From: Salinivenus lutea
GTDB taxonomy: Bacteria > Bacteroidota > Rhodothermia > Rhodothermales > Salinibacteraceae
Assembly: GCA_002894685.1 (NCBI GenBank)
Contig: NCRC01000005.1
Location: 98,300 to 162,299 of the forward strand
Reading direction: 5' to 3'
Length of the DNA stretch: 64,000 nt
Both the position numbers and the translations under genes were made by a program. This document shows, piece by piece, positions 52,872 through 61,406 of the stretch. How positions within the stretch are numbered: position 1 is the first letter of the stretch; each line of letters begins with the position of its first letter. A model generated the notes under the pieces. That model saw only the letters and a program-made list of their open reading frames with translations. It was not told where the DNA came from and searched no databases.

Positions 52872-55151
52872 ATGCCCGAGACGCTCCCCGACACGCCCAC
52901 CGTCGACCGTGCCCTCGCCCTCGACCACGGGCTGACCGACGACGAGTACGACGAAATTTGTGACCGGCTGGGCCGCACGCCCACCTTTCCCGAGCTCGGC
53001 ATTTACTCGGTGATGTGGAGCGAGCACTGCAGCTACAAAAACTCGGCGGCCCTCCTCAAGACGCTCCCCACGGAGGGCGAGCACCTGCTGGCGGAGGTCG
53101 GCGAGGAGAACGCGGGCCTCGTCGATGTGGGGGACGGCATGGCGGTGGCCTTCAAGATCGAGTCCCACAACCACCCCTCCGCCGTCGAGCCGTACGAGGG
53201 CGCGGCCACCGGTGTCGGCGGCATTCACCGCGACATCTTCACGATGGGGGCCCGGCCCATCTGCGCGCTCGATTCCCTCCGCTTCGGGTCGCTGGAAAAC
53301 GCCCGCGTGCGGTTTCTCTTCGACGGCGTGGTGCGCGGCATCGGCGACTACGGCAACTCGTTCGGCGTGCCCACCGTGGCGGGCGAGGTCGTGTTCGACG
53401 ACGCGTACGAGGGCAATCCGCTCGTGAACGCGATGAGCGTGGGCACCGTGCGCCACGACCGCACGGCCAGCGCCGCGGCCGACACGCCCGGCCTGCCCGT
53501 CTACGTGGTCGGCGCCTCCACCGGCCGCGACGGCATCCACGGCGCCACCTTCGCCTCCGCCGAGATCGACGAGGACAGCGAGGAGGACCGCCCCAGCGTG
53601 CAGGTGGGCGACCCCTTCACCGAAAAGCAGCTCCTGGAGGCCACGCTGGAGGCCATCCGCGAGGGCGTGGTGGAGGCCATCCAGGACATGGGGGCGGCGG
53701 GCATCACGAGCTCGTCGTTCGAGATGAGCGCGTCCGGCGGCACGGGCATGGAGCTGCACCTCGACCGCGTGCCGACCCGTGAGACCGGCATGACGCCCTA
53801 CGAGATCATGCTCTCGGAGAGTCAGGAGCGCATGCTGGTGGTCTGCCGCCCCGAGGACGAGGACGCCCTCATGGCCATCTACGACAAGTGGGACCTGAAC
53901 GCCCAGCACATCGGCACCGTCACCGACGACGGCCGGGTGCGCGCCCTCTGGCACGGGGAGGAGGTGGCCAACATGGATCCGGCCCACGTGGCGGGCGACG
54001 ACGTGCCCGTCCACGAGCGCGAGCGCGAGCGCCCGTCCTATCTGGACGAGGTGCACAGCTTTACGCCCCAGGACGCGGGACTCGATGACGTGACGCCCGA
54101 GACGGCCACGGACGCCCTCACGGACCTGCTGGCCGCCCCCACCATCGCGTCCAAGGCGTGGGTGTTTGAGCAGTACGACACCATGGTGCGCACCAACACC
54201 GTGGTGGGCCCCGGCCCCAGCGACGCCGCCGTGGTGCGCGTGAAAGAGACCGACACCGGCCTGGCCGTAAAGACCGACTGCAACGGGCGCTACGTCTACC
54301 TCAACCCGCGGAAGGGGGCGCAGATCGCGGTGGCGGAGGCGACACGAAACGTCACCTGCGCCGGGGGCGAGCCGGTGGCCATCACCAACTGCTGCAACTT
54401 CGGCAATCCGCACAACCCGGAAGTGTACTGGCAGTTTGCCGAGGCCATCGGCGGCATGGGCGATGCCTGCCGCGCCCTCGGCACGCCCGTCACCGGCGGC
54501 AACGTGTCTCTCTACAACGAACACCCCGAGGGCGCCATCTTCCCCACGCCCACCATCGGCATGCTCGGCGTGGTGGACGACCTGGAGACGCAGCCCACGA
54601 CCGCCGATCTCAAGCAGGCCGGCGACGTGCTCTTCCTGCTCACCCCGAGCGGCTGGCTGCACGCCGACCGCATCGACGGAAGCGAGTACCTGTCTTTCCT
54701 CCACGACCGCACGACGGGCGACGCGCCCCACCTCGACCTCGACGAGGAAGTCGCCGTGCAGGCCGCGACGCGCGCCCTTATCCGAAACGGCATCGTCCAG
54801 CACGCCCACGACGTGTCCGACGGCGGCCTGGCGGTCTGCCTGGCCGAATCCGTCCTCCACAGCGACGGCCTGGGGGCCGATGTGACGCTGCCCGCGGCCC
54901 CTGAGGGGACGCGCCTCGACGCCGCCCTCTTTGGCGAGGCACAGTCGCGGGTCGTCGTGTCCGTGCGGCCGGACGCGGCAGCCGACCTGGAATCCACGGT
55001 GGCCGCGCACGACGGCGTGCAGGCGCACCGCCTCGGGGCCGTAACGACCGAGGGGATGCGCGTCACCATGGGCGGGGAGCGCGTGATCGAGGCCGCCCCG
55101 GAGGCCCTCGCTACGCCCTACGAGACCGCCATCCCGTCGGCCGTCGCGTAG
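52872..55151 (+). CDS. purL: Phosphoribosylformylglycinamidine synthase subunit PurL
   Basis: The 759-residue protein is the ATP-dependent synthase of the fourth step of purine synthesis, in the small form that works with separate PurQ (amidotransferase) and PurS. Marks are [14 protein letters not shown] near residue 47, [24 protein letters not shown] near 92 (shown in part as [15 protein letters not shown]), and the repeat-unit [17 protein letters not shown] near 272. Length matches the small PurL family. PurQ and PurS are not in the window. Confidence 0.97.
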   Translation: MPETLPDTPTVDRALALDHGLTDDEYDEICDRLGRTPTFPELGIYSVMWSEHCSYKNSAALLKTLPTEGEHLLAEVGEENAGLVDVGDGMAVAFKIESHNHPSAVEPYEGAATGVGGIHRDIFTMGARPICALDSLRFGSLENARVRFLFDGVVRGIGDYGNSFGVPTVAGEVVFDDAYEGNPLVNAMSVGTVRHDRTASAAADTPGLPVYVVGASTGRDGIHGATFASAEIDEDSEEDRPSVQVGDPFTEKQLLEATLEAIREGVVEAIQDMGAAGITSSSFEMSASGGTGMELHLDRVPTRETGMTPYEIMLSESQERMLVVCRPEDEDALMAIYDKWDLNAQHIGTVTDDGRVRALWHGEEVANMDPAHVAGDDVPVHERERERPSYLDEVHSFTPQDAGLDDVTPETATDALTDLLAAPTIASKAWVFEQYDTMVRTNTVVGPGPSDAAVVRVKETDTGLAVKTDCNGRYVYLNPRKGAQIAVAEATRNVTCAGGEPVAITNCCNFGNPHNPEVYWQFAEAIGGMGDACRALGTPVTGGNVSLYNEHPEGAIFPTPTIGMLGVVDDLETQPTTADLKQAGDVLFLLTPSGWLHADRIDGSEYLSFLHDRTTGDAPHLDLDEEVAVQAATRALIRNGIVQHAHDVSDGGLAVCLAESVLHSDGLGADVTLPAAPEGTRLDAALFGEAQSRVVVSVRPDAAADLESTVAAHDGVQAHRLGAVTTEGMRVTMGGERVIEAAPEALATPYETAIPSAVA

Positions 55152-55578
55152 ATTGCGGATCGGTCTCCGATGAGGACGCCCGACCCGGCTCCGCACGACG
55201 GACGGCGGGCCGACCCACCGGAATCTCGGAATCGCACGCGGGCACGACGAGTCCCGTCCCCGCACGCGCTCACTGGGGACGGCCCCGGCCCGGCAGAGCG
55301 GCCATTCCGTCGTTCAATTCATCGTAATATGACGATGAGTCGGGGCGGGCGGGGCAAACATCACGACGGGGCAACGAGTTGATACATTCCGACAGACCCT
55401 TCCCGGGTGGATGTAACGTCGCAGGATGTTTGCGATACAGTAGGATGACGCTGCGGACGGTGCCCCCCTGAGGGGCGTTGTGTTTGCCACGCCGCACGGG
55501 AGAAACCGTGTAGGAGGCGCCGCGGTATCACGCCGATGTGCTTTGCGCACGTCTTTTTCTTCAAAAAACGAGATTATC
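55152..55578 (+). other. 427-base gap between purL and trxA
   Basis: I see no credible gene. It is mildly less GC-rich towards the middle (TTCAATTCATCGTAATATGACG near 55315, quoted as two blocks) and contains a small dyad, CCCCTGAGGGG, at about 55464-55474. A GTGC/GCAC stem followed by TCTTTTTC lies about 20 bases before trxA, which is a weak terminator or leader candidate. It likely holds the trxA promoter. Confidence 0.5.
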
Positions 55579-55923
55579 ATGGCCGAGAGTGAGAACGTCA
55601 CGACCCTGACCGACGACAACTTTGAGGACGAGGTGCTGAACGCCGACGAGCCGGTGCTCGTGGACTTCTGGGCCACCTGGTGCGGACCGTGCCGCCAGAT
55701 TGCCCCGATCGTCGAGGACCTGGCCGACGAGTTTGCGGGCCGCGCCAAGGTGGGCAAGGTCGATGTGGACGACAATCCGCAGACCGCGCAGGAGTACGGC
55801 GTCCGCTCCATCCCCACCCTCCTGTTCTTTAAGGACGGTGAGGTGCAGGAGACCCTTGTTGGGGCGAGCGGAAAGAAGGCCCTCAAGGAGAAACTGGAGG
55901 CGCTGGCTGGACAACCGGCCTAA
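55579..55923 (+). CDS. trxA: Thioredoxin
   Basis: The 114-residue protein is a standard cytoplasmic thioredoxin with VLVDFWATWCGPCRQIAP (CGPC active site near residue 35) and the cis-Pro in VRSIPTLLFF. Its N-terminus is short and acidic. It supplies electrons to ribonucleotide reductase, Msr enzymes and peroxidases; MsrA and MsrB of this window would be clients. The ATG at 55579 fits the usual length. trxB follows after a hairpin with a T-run. Confidence 0.97.
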   Translation: MAESENVTTLTDDNFEDEVLNADEPVLVDFWATWCGPCRQIAPIVEDLADEFAGRAKVGKVDVDDNPQTAQEYGVRSIPTLLFFKDGEVQETLVGASGKKALKEKLEALAGQPA

Positions 55924-55944
55924 CGCACGTTCGAATGGGTACGG

Positions 55945-55992
55945 ACGAATGGCGAATGGGCCGACGCCCGGCTCCATTCGTCATTCGTTTTT
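55945..55992 (+). terminator. Heptad-built terminator between trxA and trxB
   Basis: ACGAATGGCGAATGG (55945-55959) pairs with CCATTCGTCATTCGT (55974-55988) with a single G-U pair, and TTTTT follows. Both arms consist of 7-base units (ACGAATG, GCGAATG; TCCATTC, GTCATTC). It is a good rho-independent terminator for trxA, 22 bases past the stop codon, which may give trxA more transcripts than trxB. Confidence 0.75.
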
Positions 55993-56029
55993 CTCTCCCT
56001 TACTTGCCCCTCGAGACACGAACATTCAG

Positions 56030-57082
56030 ATGCCCCCCATGCACGAAAACGGAACGGCGACCAACGGTCACCCCAGCCTTGCGGCCTTCGACGGCGTGGA
56101 CTTCTCCGACGCCGAAGTGCGTGACGTCGTCATCGTCGGCACGGGGCCGGCGGGCTGGACCGCGGCCCTCTACACGGCCCGCGCCGACCTGAACCCCCTC
56201 ATCTACATGGGGCCGGAGCCCGGCGGCCAGCTCACCACCACGACCGACGTGGAGAACTACCCGGGCTTCCCTGAGGGCATCCTGGGGCCGGAGCTGATGG
56301 AGCGGTTTCAGGACCAGGCCGAGCGCTTTGGGACCGACAGCCGCTACGGCACCATCACGCACGTCGATCTCCGCGAGCGCCCGTACCGCCTTCTCGTCGA
56401 CGAGGAGACGCCGGTGTACGCCCAGACGGTCATTGTTTCGACGGGCGCCTCGGCCCGGTATCTGGGCCTCGAGAACGAACAGCGCCTGATCGGCAGCGGG
56501 GTGAGCGCCTGTGCCACGTGCGACGGCTCCTTTTTCCGCGGCGAAACGGTGGCCGTGGTGGGCGGCGGCGACAGTGCCATGGAGGAGTCCACCTTCCTCA
56601 CGAAGTTTGCGGAGAAGGTGTACGTGCTCCACCGCCGCGACGAGCTGCGGGCGTCGAAGATTATGCAGGAGCGGGCCTTCGAGAACGACAAGATCGAGTT
56701 CGTCTGGAATACCGAGGTCATCGATGTGCTCGGCGAAAACCAGGTCGAGGGCATCGAGGTCGTCAACAACGAGACGAGCGAGACCTACGTGATGGACGAC
56801 GTGACGGGCTTCTTCCTCGCCATCGGCCACACGCCCAATACCGGTCCGTTTGAGGGGTGGCTGGACATGGACGAGGAGGGCTACATCCTCACAGAGGCCG
56901 ACTCGACCTACACGAACGTCCCGGGCGTCTTTGCCTCCGGCGACGCGCAGGACCACGTGTATCGCCAGGCCGTGACGGCGGCGGGCACCGGCTGCAAGGC
57001 GGCGATCGACGCCGAGCGCTGGCTGGCCGAACACGGGGCGGTGGACCCGGCCGCGGCCGATCGCGAGCCCGTAGAGGCGTAG
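56030..57082 (+). CDS. trxB: Thioredoxin reductase
   Basis: The 350-residue flavoprotein regenerates thioredoxin with NADPH. It has GTGPAGWTAALYTARADL for FAD binding near residue 38, GGQLTTTTDVENYPGFPEG, the redox pair in SACATCDGSFFRG (CATC), GGGDSAMEES for NADPH and the final FAD segment VPGVFASGDAQD. It has about 30 extra residues at the N-terminus compared with E. coli TrxB. It is the partner of trxA upstream. Confidence 0.96.
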   Translation: MPPMHENGTATNGHPSLAAFDGVDFSDAEVRDVVIVGTGPAGWTAALYTARADLNPLIYMGPEPGGQLTTTTDVENYPGFPEGILGPELMERFQDQAERFGTDSRYGTITHVDLRERPYRLLVDEETPVYAQTVIVSTGASARYLGLENEQRLIGSGVSACATCDGSFFRGETVAVVGGGDSAMEESTFLTKFAEKVYVLHRRDELRASKIMQERAFENDKIEFVWNTEVIDVLGENQVEGIEVVNNETSETYVMDDVTGFFLAIGHTPNTGPFEGWLDMDEEGYILTEADSTYTNVPGVFASGDAQDHVYRQAVTAAGTGCKAAIDAERWLAEHGAVDPAAADREPVEA

Positions 57083-57130
57083 AGGCAGGCCGGACGTCCG
57101 ATGGTTTTGTGTTTCTTGGAAGAAGCCTCG

Positions 57131-57754
57131 ATGCTGTTACGGGGCGCGTACTGGATCGGTGGGATTTTGCTCGTGGGGGGGCTGATGGTCGGGTGCACGT
57201 CGGCGTCGGAGGAGCCCGCGCGTCCGTCTCCCGACACGTCGCGCACGGCGGCCTCCACCGTCGCGGCCGACACCGCGTCCGGCCCGGAGGTTCGCGTGTC
57301 CGATACGAGCGATCGTTCGCTCGACGACAAGCTGGCGGATGCTCGCGTGGAGGCCCGGGTCAAACAGGCCCTTATGCAGCAGCGCAGCCTCCGCGTCTTT
57401 GAGTTTCAGGTGGCGGTGGTTCGCGGCCGGGTGGTCCTGCAGGGCGACGTGAACACGCGCGACGAGTACGAGGAGGCCGCCCGAATGGCCCGGCGCGTGG
57501 AGGGCGTGTCCGACGTGCGGAATGAGGTTACGGTGGGGGGCGAGCCGGTGGTCGAAGACGAACCGGCGGAGGAGCAAGCGGCGGTGTCGGGGAACGAAGC
57601 GAACGACGCCGGGGCCGTATACCACACGGTGGACGCTGGCGACTCGCTGTGGCGCATTGCACAGCAGTACGGCACCTCTATCCAGCGCCTCCGGGACCTC
57701 AACGACCTGTCGGGGGGCGGCCTGCAGCCCGGCCAGCGCATTCGCGTGCGGTAG
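57131..57754 (+). CDS. BON-LysM lipoprotein
   Basis: The 207-residue protein has a lipoprotein signal (LLVGGLMVGC, Cys near residue 22), an acidic spacer, a BON domain (about 65-132, with LADARVEARVKQALMQQ and VVLQGDVNTRDEYEEA) and a C-terminal LysM domain (about 162-207, YHTVDAGDSLWRIAQQYG) that binds peptidoglycan. BON plus LysM is the layout of envelope-stability proteins such as YgaU/Kbp, here moved to the outer membrane by lipidation. The ATG at 57131 is preferred, since it gives a standard signal. Confidence 0.87.
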   Translation: MLLRGAYWIGGILLVGGLMVGCTSASEEPARPSPDTSRTAASTVAADTASGPEVRVSDTSDRSLDDKLADARVEARVKQALMQQRSLRVFEFQVAVVRGRVVLQGDVNTRDEYEEAARMARRVEGVSDVRNEVTVGGEPVVEDEPAEEQAAVSGNEANDAGAVYHTVDAGDSLWRIAQQYGTSIQRLRDLNDLSGGGLQPGQRIRVR

Positions 57755-57833
57755 CGGGCAGCCGGTTTCCTCTGTCCGGTCCGTTCCCTACGTTAACGGG
57801 CCCACGATTCGTTGCCTGACGCCCACCCCACCG

Positions 57834-59633
57834 ATGCGTACCCTCTGGTCCCTCGTTGTCCTCGCTGCGCTCCTCCTCGTCCCGCCCGCTGCGGCGCAGA
57901 ACGCCGACGGCGGCGGGGATCGCCTCACCGGGCCCGACTACGCCCGTAGTCCGGTGACGGCCCCCAACGGCATGGCCGCCACCAGCCAGCCGCTCGCCTC
58001 CCAGATCGCCGTCGACGTACTGCAGAAGGGCGGCAGCGCCGTCGACGCGGCCATCGCGGCCAACGCGGCCCTGGGCCTCATGGAGCCGACCGGCAACGGC
58101 CTCGGCGGCGACCTCTTCGCCATCGTCTACGACCCGGAGACGGACTCGACCTACGGACTGAACGCCAGCGGGCGCTCCCCCCGCGGCCTCTCGTACGACG
58201 AGATGCAACAAGAACTGGGCGACCGCGACCAGATTCCCCTCCTCGGCCATCTGTCGGTGAGCGTGCCCGGCACGGCCAGCGGCTGGGGCAAGCTGCACGA
58301 GCGCTTCGGCAGCCTCTCGCTGGAGCAGGACCTCCGTCCCGCCATCCGCTACGCCCGCGAAGGGTTTCCGCTCTCGCAGGTGATCGCCTACTACTGGCAG
58401 GGCAACGTCGAGAGCTTCCGCGAAAACGACGACCTGATTCCCACCGACAACTGGAAGGAAACGTACCTCATTGAAGGGGAAAACGGGGAGATGCGCGCGC
58501 CGGAAGAGGGCGAGATGTTCCGCAACCCCGACCTCGCAAACACCCTCGAAACCATCGCCGAGAACGGCACCGAGACGTTCTACGAGGGCGAGATTGCCCG
58601 GTCGATCGCCGACTATGCCGAGCGCACCGGCGGCTACCTGCGGATGGAAGACTTTCGGCAGCACGAGGCGAACTGGGTCGATCCCGTCTCGGTCGACTAC
58701 CGCGGCGTCGAGGTCTACGAACTGCCGCCCAACGGCCAGGGCATCGCGGCACTCCAGATGCTCCAGATCCTGGAGGGCTACGACCTGGAGGGCATGGGGC
58801 ACAATTCCACCGACTACCTCCACGTGCAGGCCGAGGCCAAGAAGCTCGTCTTTGAGGACCGGGCCCGCTTCTACGCCGACATGGACTTTGCCGACGTGCC
58901 GGTGCAGGAACTCGTCTCCGAGGAGTACGCGGCCGAGCGGCGCGAGCAGATTGAAATGGACGAGGTGCTTTCCGCCCCCGAGGCGGGCAGTCCGCGGACG
59001 ACCACGAGCGACGCCTCCCTCAGTCCCGAGATGCGCAAGCGCCTCGACGAGGGCGACACCATCTACCTCACGACGGCCGACTCCACGGGCATGATGGTGT
59101 CGCTCATTCAGAGCAACTACGCCGGCATGGGCAGCGGCCTGGTGCCCGACGGCCTCGGCTTTATGCTGCAGGACCGCGGCGCCCTCTTCACGATGGAGGA
59201 GGACCACCCCAACGCCTACGCGCCGGGCAAGCGGCCCTTTCACACCATCATTCCGGCGTTCGCCACGAAGGACGGCGAGCCGTTCCTGAGCTTTGGCGTG
59301 ATGGGCGGGGGCATGCAGCCGCAGGGGCACGTGCAGGTGCTCAGCAACATCGTCGACTTTGGCCTCAACGTGCAGGCGGCGGGCGACGCGGCGCGCTACC
59401 GGCACTACGGCAGCAGCTCCCCCACGGGCGACGACATGGAGGGGCGCGGCACGTTCCGCGTCGAGAGCGGGGTGCCGGACAATGTGGTGAATGCCCTTCG
59501 GGGCCGCGGTCACGCGATGGACGTAGGGGCCGGGGGGTACGGCGGCTACCAGGCCATCATGTGGGACCCGGAGGAGGGCGTCTACTGGGGCGGCACCGAG
59601 ATGCGGAAGGACGGATACGTTGTTGGGTATTGA
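57834..59633 (+). CDS. ggt: Gamma-glutamyltransferase (Ntn, exported)
   Basis: The 599-residue proenzyme has a signal peptide (to about residue 21, PPAAAQ) and the gamma-glutamyltranspeptidase fold: PNGMAATSQPLASQIAVDVL near residue 44, EPTGNGLGGD near 84, and the autocleavage site before the Thr of GDTIYLTTADSTGMM (near 412), which becomes the nucleophile of the small subunit. It further shows GSGLVPDGLGFMLQDRG. It should act in the periplasm on glutathione or gamma-glutamyl peptides. The cleavage-site context DTIYLT differs from the NTTHYS of E. coli, so the specificity may differ. Confidence 0.9.
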   Translation: MRTLWSLVVLAALLLVPPAAAQNADGGGDRLTGPDYARSPVTAPNGMAATSQPLASQIAVDVLQKGGSAVDAAIAANAALGLMEPTGNGLGGDLFAIVYDPETDSTYGLNASGRSPRGLSYDEMQQELGDRDQIPLLGHLSVSVPGTASGWGKLHERFGSLSLEQDLRPAIRYAREGFPLSQVIAYYWQGNVESFRENDDLIPTDNWKETYLIEGENGEMRAPEEGEMFRNPDLANTLETIAENGTETFYEGEIARSIADYAERTGGYLRMEDFRQHEANWVDPVSVDYRGVEVYELPPNGQGIAALQMLQILEGYDLEGMGHNSTDYLHVQAEAKKLVFEDRARFYADMDFADVPVQELVSEEYAAERREQIEMDEVLSAPEAGSPRTTTSDASLSPEMRKRLDEGDTIYLTTADSTGMMVSLIQSNYAGMGSGLVPDGLGFMLQDRGALFTMEEDHPNAYAPGKRPFHTIIPAFATKDGEPFLSFGVMGGGMQPQGHVQVLSNIVDFGLNVQAAGDAARYRHYGSSSPTGDDMEGRGTFRVESGVPDNVVNALRGRGHAMDVGAGGYGGYQAIMWDPEEGVYWGGTEMRKDGYVVGY

Positions 59634-59698
59634 TGCAGTCTCTGTCTCCTATGGGGGGCGTATCGCTCTGAGTGGACTGCCTCTTTTCGAGGTGGAAA

Positions 59699-59722
59699 CG
59701 TTGAACGTTCTAACGTTCAACG
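59699..59722. terminator. Perfect 24-bp palindrome at the ggt/trehalase junction
   Basis: CGTTGAACGTT, CT, AACGTTCAACG form an 11-bp perfect stem with a two-base loop. It lies 66 bases after the ggt stop and spans the stop codon of the convergent trehalase gene. A smaller hairpin, CCTC/GAGG, precedes it at 59680-59692. There is no strong T-run, but its place between converging genes suggests a bidirectional terminator or an end-protecting hairpin. The units GTTCAAC and GTTCTAAC recall the heptad leaders elsewhere. Confidence 0.6.
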
Positions 59723-61338
59723 CTCCTCAAAAGTCGCAGCACCACGGCGTTCGTCCACCCGAAGCCGATGACGTTCTCGCTGTAGCCGTACTTGATGCCG
59801 GCGGACACGTCGGATTCCCGCTGCACGAGGTCGTACTTCTCCAGGATGACCCGGTGCTCCTGAAATTCTTTGCTGACGAGCCCCACGAACTTTGCGCTCA
59901 GGCGATCGGCCGCCCGGTCGTAGCCGTAGTTCCGCAGGCCCTCGACGGCCATTAGCTGCAGCGGGGCCCAGCCGAAGGGCGCGTCCCACTGGTTGCCCGT
60001 CCGGCGCGTGCTGGTGAGCACCCCGCCGGGGGCCTCCAGCTGCCAGAGCGTCTCGGCGGTGGCCGTGGCCTGGGAGTCGGCGGCCAGGCCCACCCAGAGC
60101 GGCGCGAACGCCGTGGCGAAGTGGTAGTCGTTCTGGGTCTCCGTGCGGAAGTTGTAGTCGTGGTATCGCCCCGTCTCGACGTCCCACAGGAGCTCGTCCA
60201 TTCGCTGCTTCCGGCGGTCGGCGCGGCGGCTCCATTGCTTGGCCGCGTCGGACCGGCCCAGCACGGCCATGAGGGCGGACACGTCGCGCTCGTACTGGTA
60301 GAGAAAGCTGTTGAGGCCCACGGGGGCGTAGTGCACGATGCCCACGTTGAAGGGGCCAAACCGGTTGGACGGGTCGAAGCCCGACTCGCGCATCGAGCGG
60401 TCGGCTTTGTAGAAGAGGCTCGTGAGCGTGTCCGCGGCGGCGTCGTAGAAGAGCGACTCGTCGTACGCCGTCACGTCGTTCTCGCGGTAGTAGGTGCGAA
60501 TGCGGTCGTAGTGGCTCTGTCCCTCCGCGTCCTGCTCGCCCATCACCACCTCGGGCGCCGGGCCCTCGCCCAGCCCGTAGTAGCGCGAGAGGCCGGTGTC
60601 GCCGGCGAGGTGGGGCTCGGTCGTCCAGTACTCGTAGTAGGTTTCCAGGGCGGGCACCGCGTCGGCCACCCAGGCCGTATCGCCGGTGGCCGCGAACACG
60701 TCGCGCACCATGGTGGCGAGGAAGGGCGGCTGCGAGCGGGTGAGGTAGTAGGTGCGGTTCGCGTTCAGCACGGTGCCGTAGTGCTCCACCTGGTAGAGGT
60801 GGTTGTCGGTCATGTGCTTGCCCATCTCCACGCGCCCGGCCTCCAGCAGCCCCGTCGCGATGAAGTAGCTGTCCCAGCCGTACATTTCGTTGAAGCGGCC
60901 GCCCGGGACGACGTACGGGTGCGGCAGATAGAGGAGTCCGTGCGGGTCGATTGCGTCCATGTGCTCGCGCGGAGACGCCGGCAGCACGCGGAGGTCGACC
61001 TGGGCCCACTCGTCGGGAGAGAGCGAGCGGCGGAGGCGCTGCCCCACGGCCGCGGTGTCTTCGGAGGCCGCCACGTAGAGGGGCCAGGGCGTGCCGGGCG
61101 CGTGGTCCACCTTCTCGTCGGGAAGGGCGGCCAGCAGGTCGTCGTGCGAGCGGGTGAGGGTGCCCCACGTGCGGTCGATGTAGGAGCGGAGCGTATCGAG
61201 GCGCTCGGGGGCCGGCAGCGCGACCTGCGTGGTGGGGTCGGGCGTCGGCTGTGCGGACGCGAGGGGCGCCAGAACGACGAACGTGAGAAGAAGGAGGAGT
61301 CCCTGGGCGAGGGGGCGGCGTCGGAGCAGAGGAGGCAT
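59710..61338 (-). CDS. Periplasmic trehalase (GH37)
   Basis: The 542-residue protein has a signal peptide (cleavage near LASAQPT, residue 30) and the (alpha/alpha)6 barrel of trehalases: VVPGGRFNEMYGWDSYF near residue 144 (signature 1), and GNQWDAPFGWAPLQLMAVEG near 446 (signature 2, quoted at 20 residues). It should hydrolyse trehalose outside the cytoplasm for use as carbon source; in halophiles trehalose is also a compatible solute. The C-terminal end overlaps a palindrome. It is convergent with ggt and follows the GWxTD gene by about 70 bases. Confidence 0.88.
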   Translation of the reverse strand: MPPLLRRRPLAQGLLLLLTFVVLAPLASAQPTPDPTTQVALPAPERLDTLRSYIDRTWGTLTRSHDDLLAALPDEKVDHAPGTPWPLYVAASEDTAAVGQRLRRSLSPDEWAQVDLRVLPASPREHMDAIDPHGLLYLPHPYVVPGGRFNEMYGWDSYFIATGLLEAGRVEMGKHMTDNHLYQVEHYGTVLNANRTYYLTRSQPPFLATMVRDVFAATGDTAWVADAVPALETYYEYWTTEPHLAGDTGLSRYYGLGEGPAPEVVMGEQDAEGQSHYDRIRTYYRENDVTAYDESLFYDAAADTLTSLFYKADRSMRESGFDPSNRFGPFNVGIVHYAPVGLNSFLYQYERDVSALMAVLGRSDAAKQWSRRADRRKQRMDELLWDVETGRYHDYNFRTETQNDYHFATAFAPLWVGLAADSQATATAETLWQLEAPGGVLTSTRRTGNQWDAPFGWAPLQLMAVEGLRNYGYDRAADRLSAKFVGLVSKEFQEHRVILEKYDLVQRESDVSAGIKYGYSENVIGFGWTNAVVLRLLRSVER

Positions 61339-61406
61339 GGGGACAAGAAGAGGCGAGGGGCGTCAGCTGTGAGGGCACACGTCGAACCTTCCGCTGCGGT
61401 CTAGGT

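Noticed and set aside
52344..55265. A 973-codon open frame on the minus strand opposite purL
   Set aside because: It is the reverse of purL, which has clear family motifs. Such long opposite frames arise from the high third-position GC; the product is Arg/Gly/Val-rich and has no domain. The same applies to the minus-strand frames at 3017-5200, 5001-7427 and 25086-27176.
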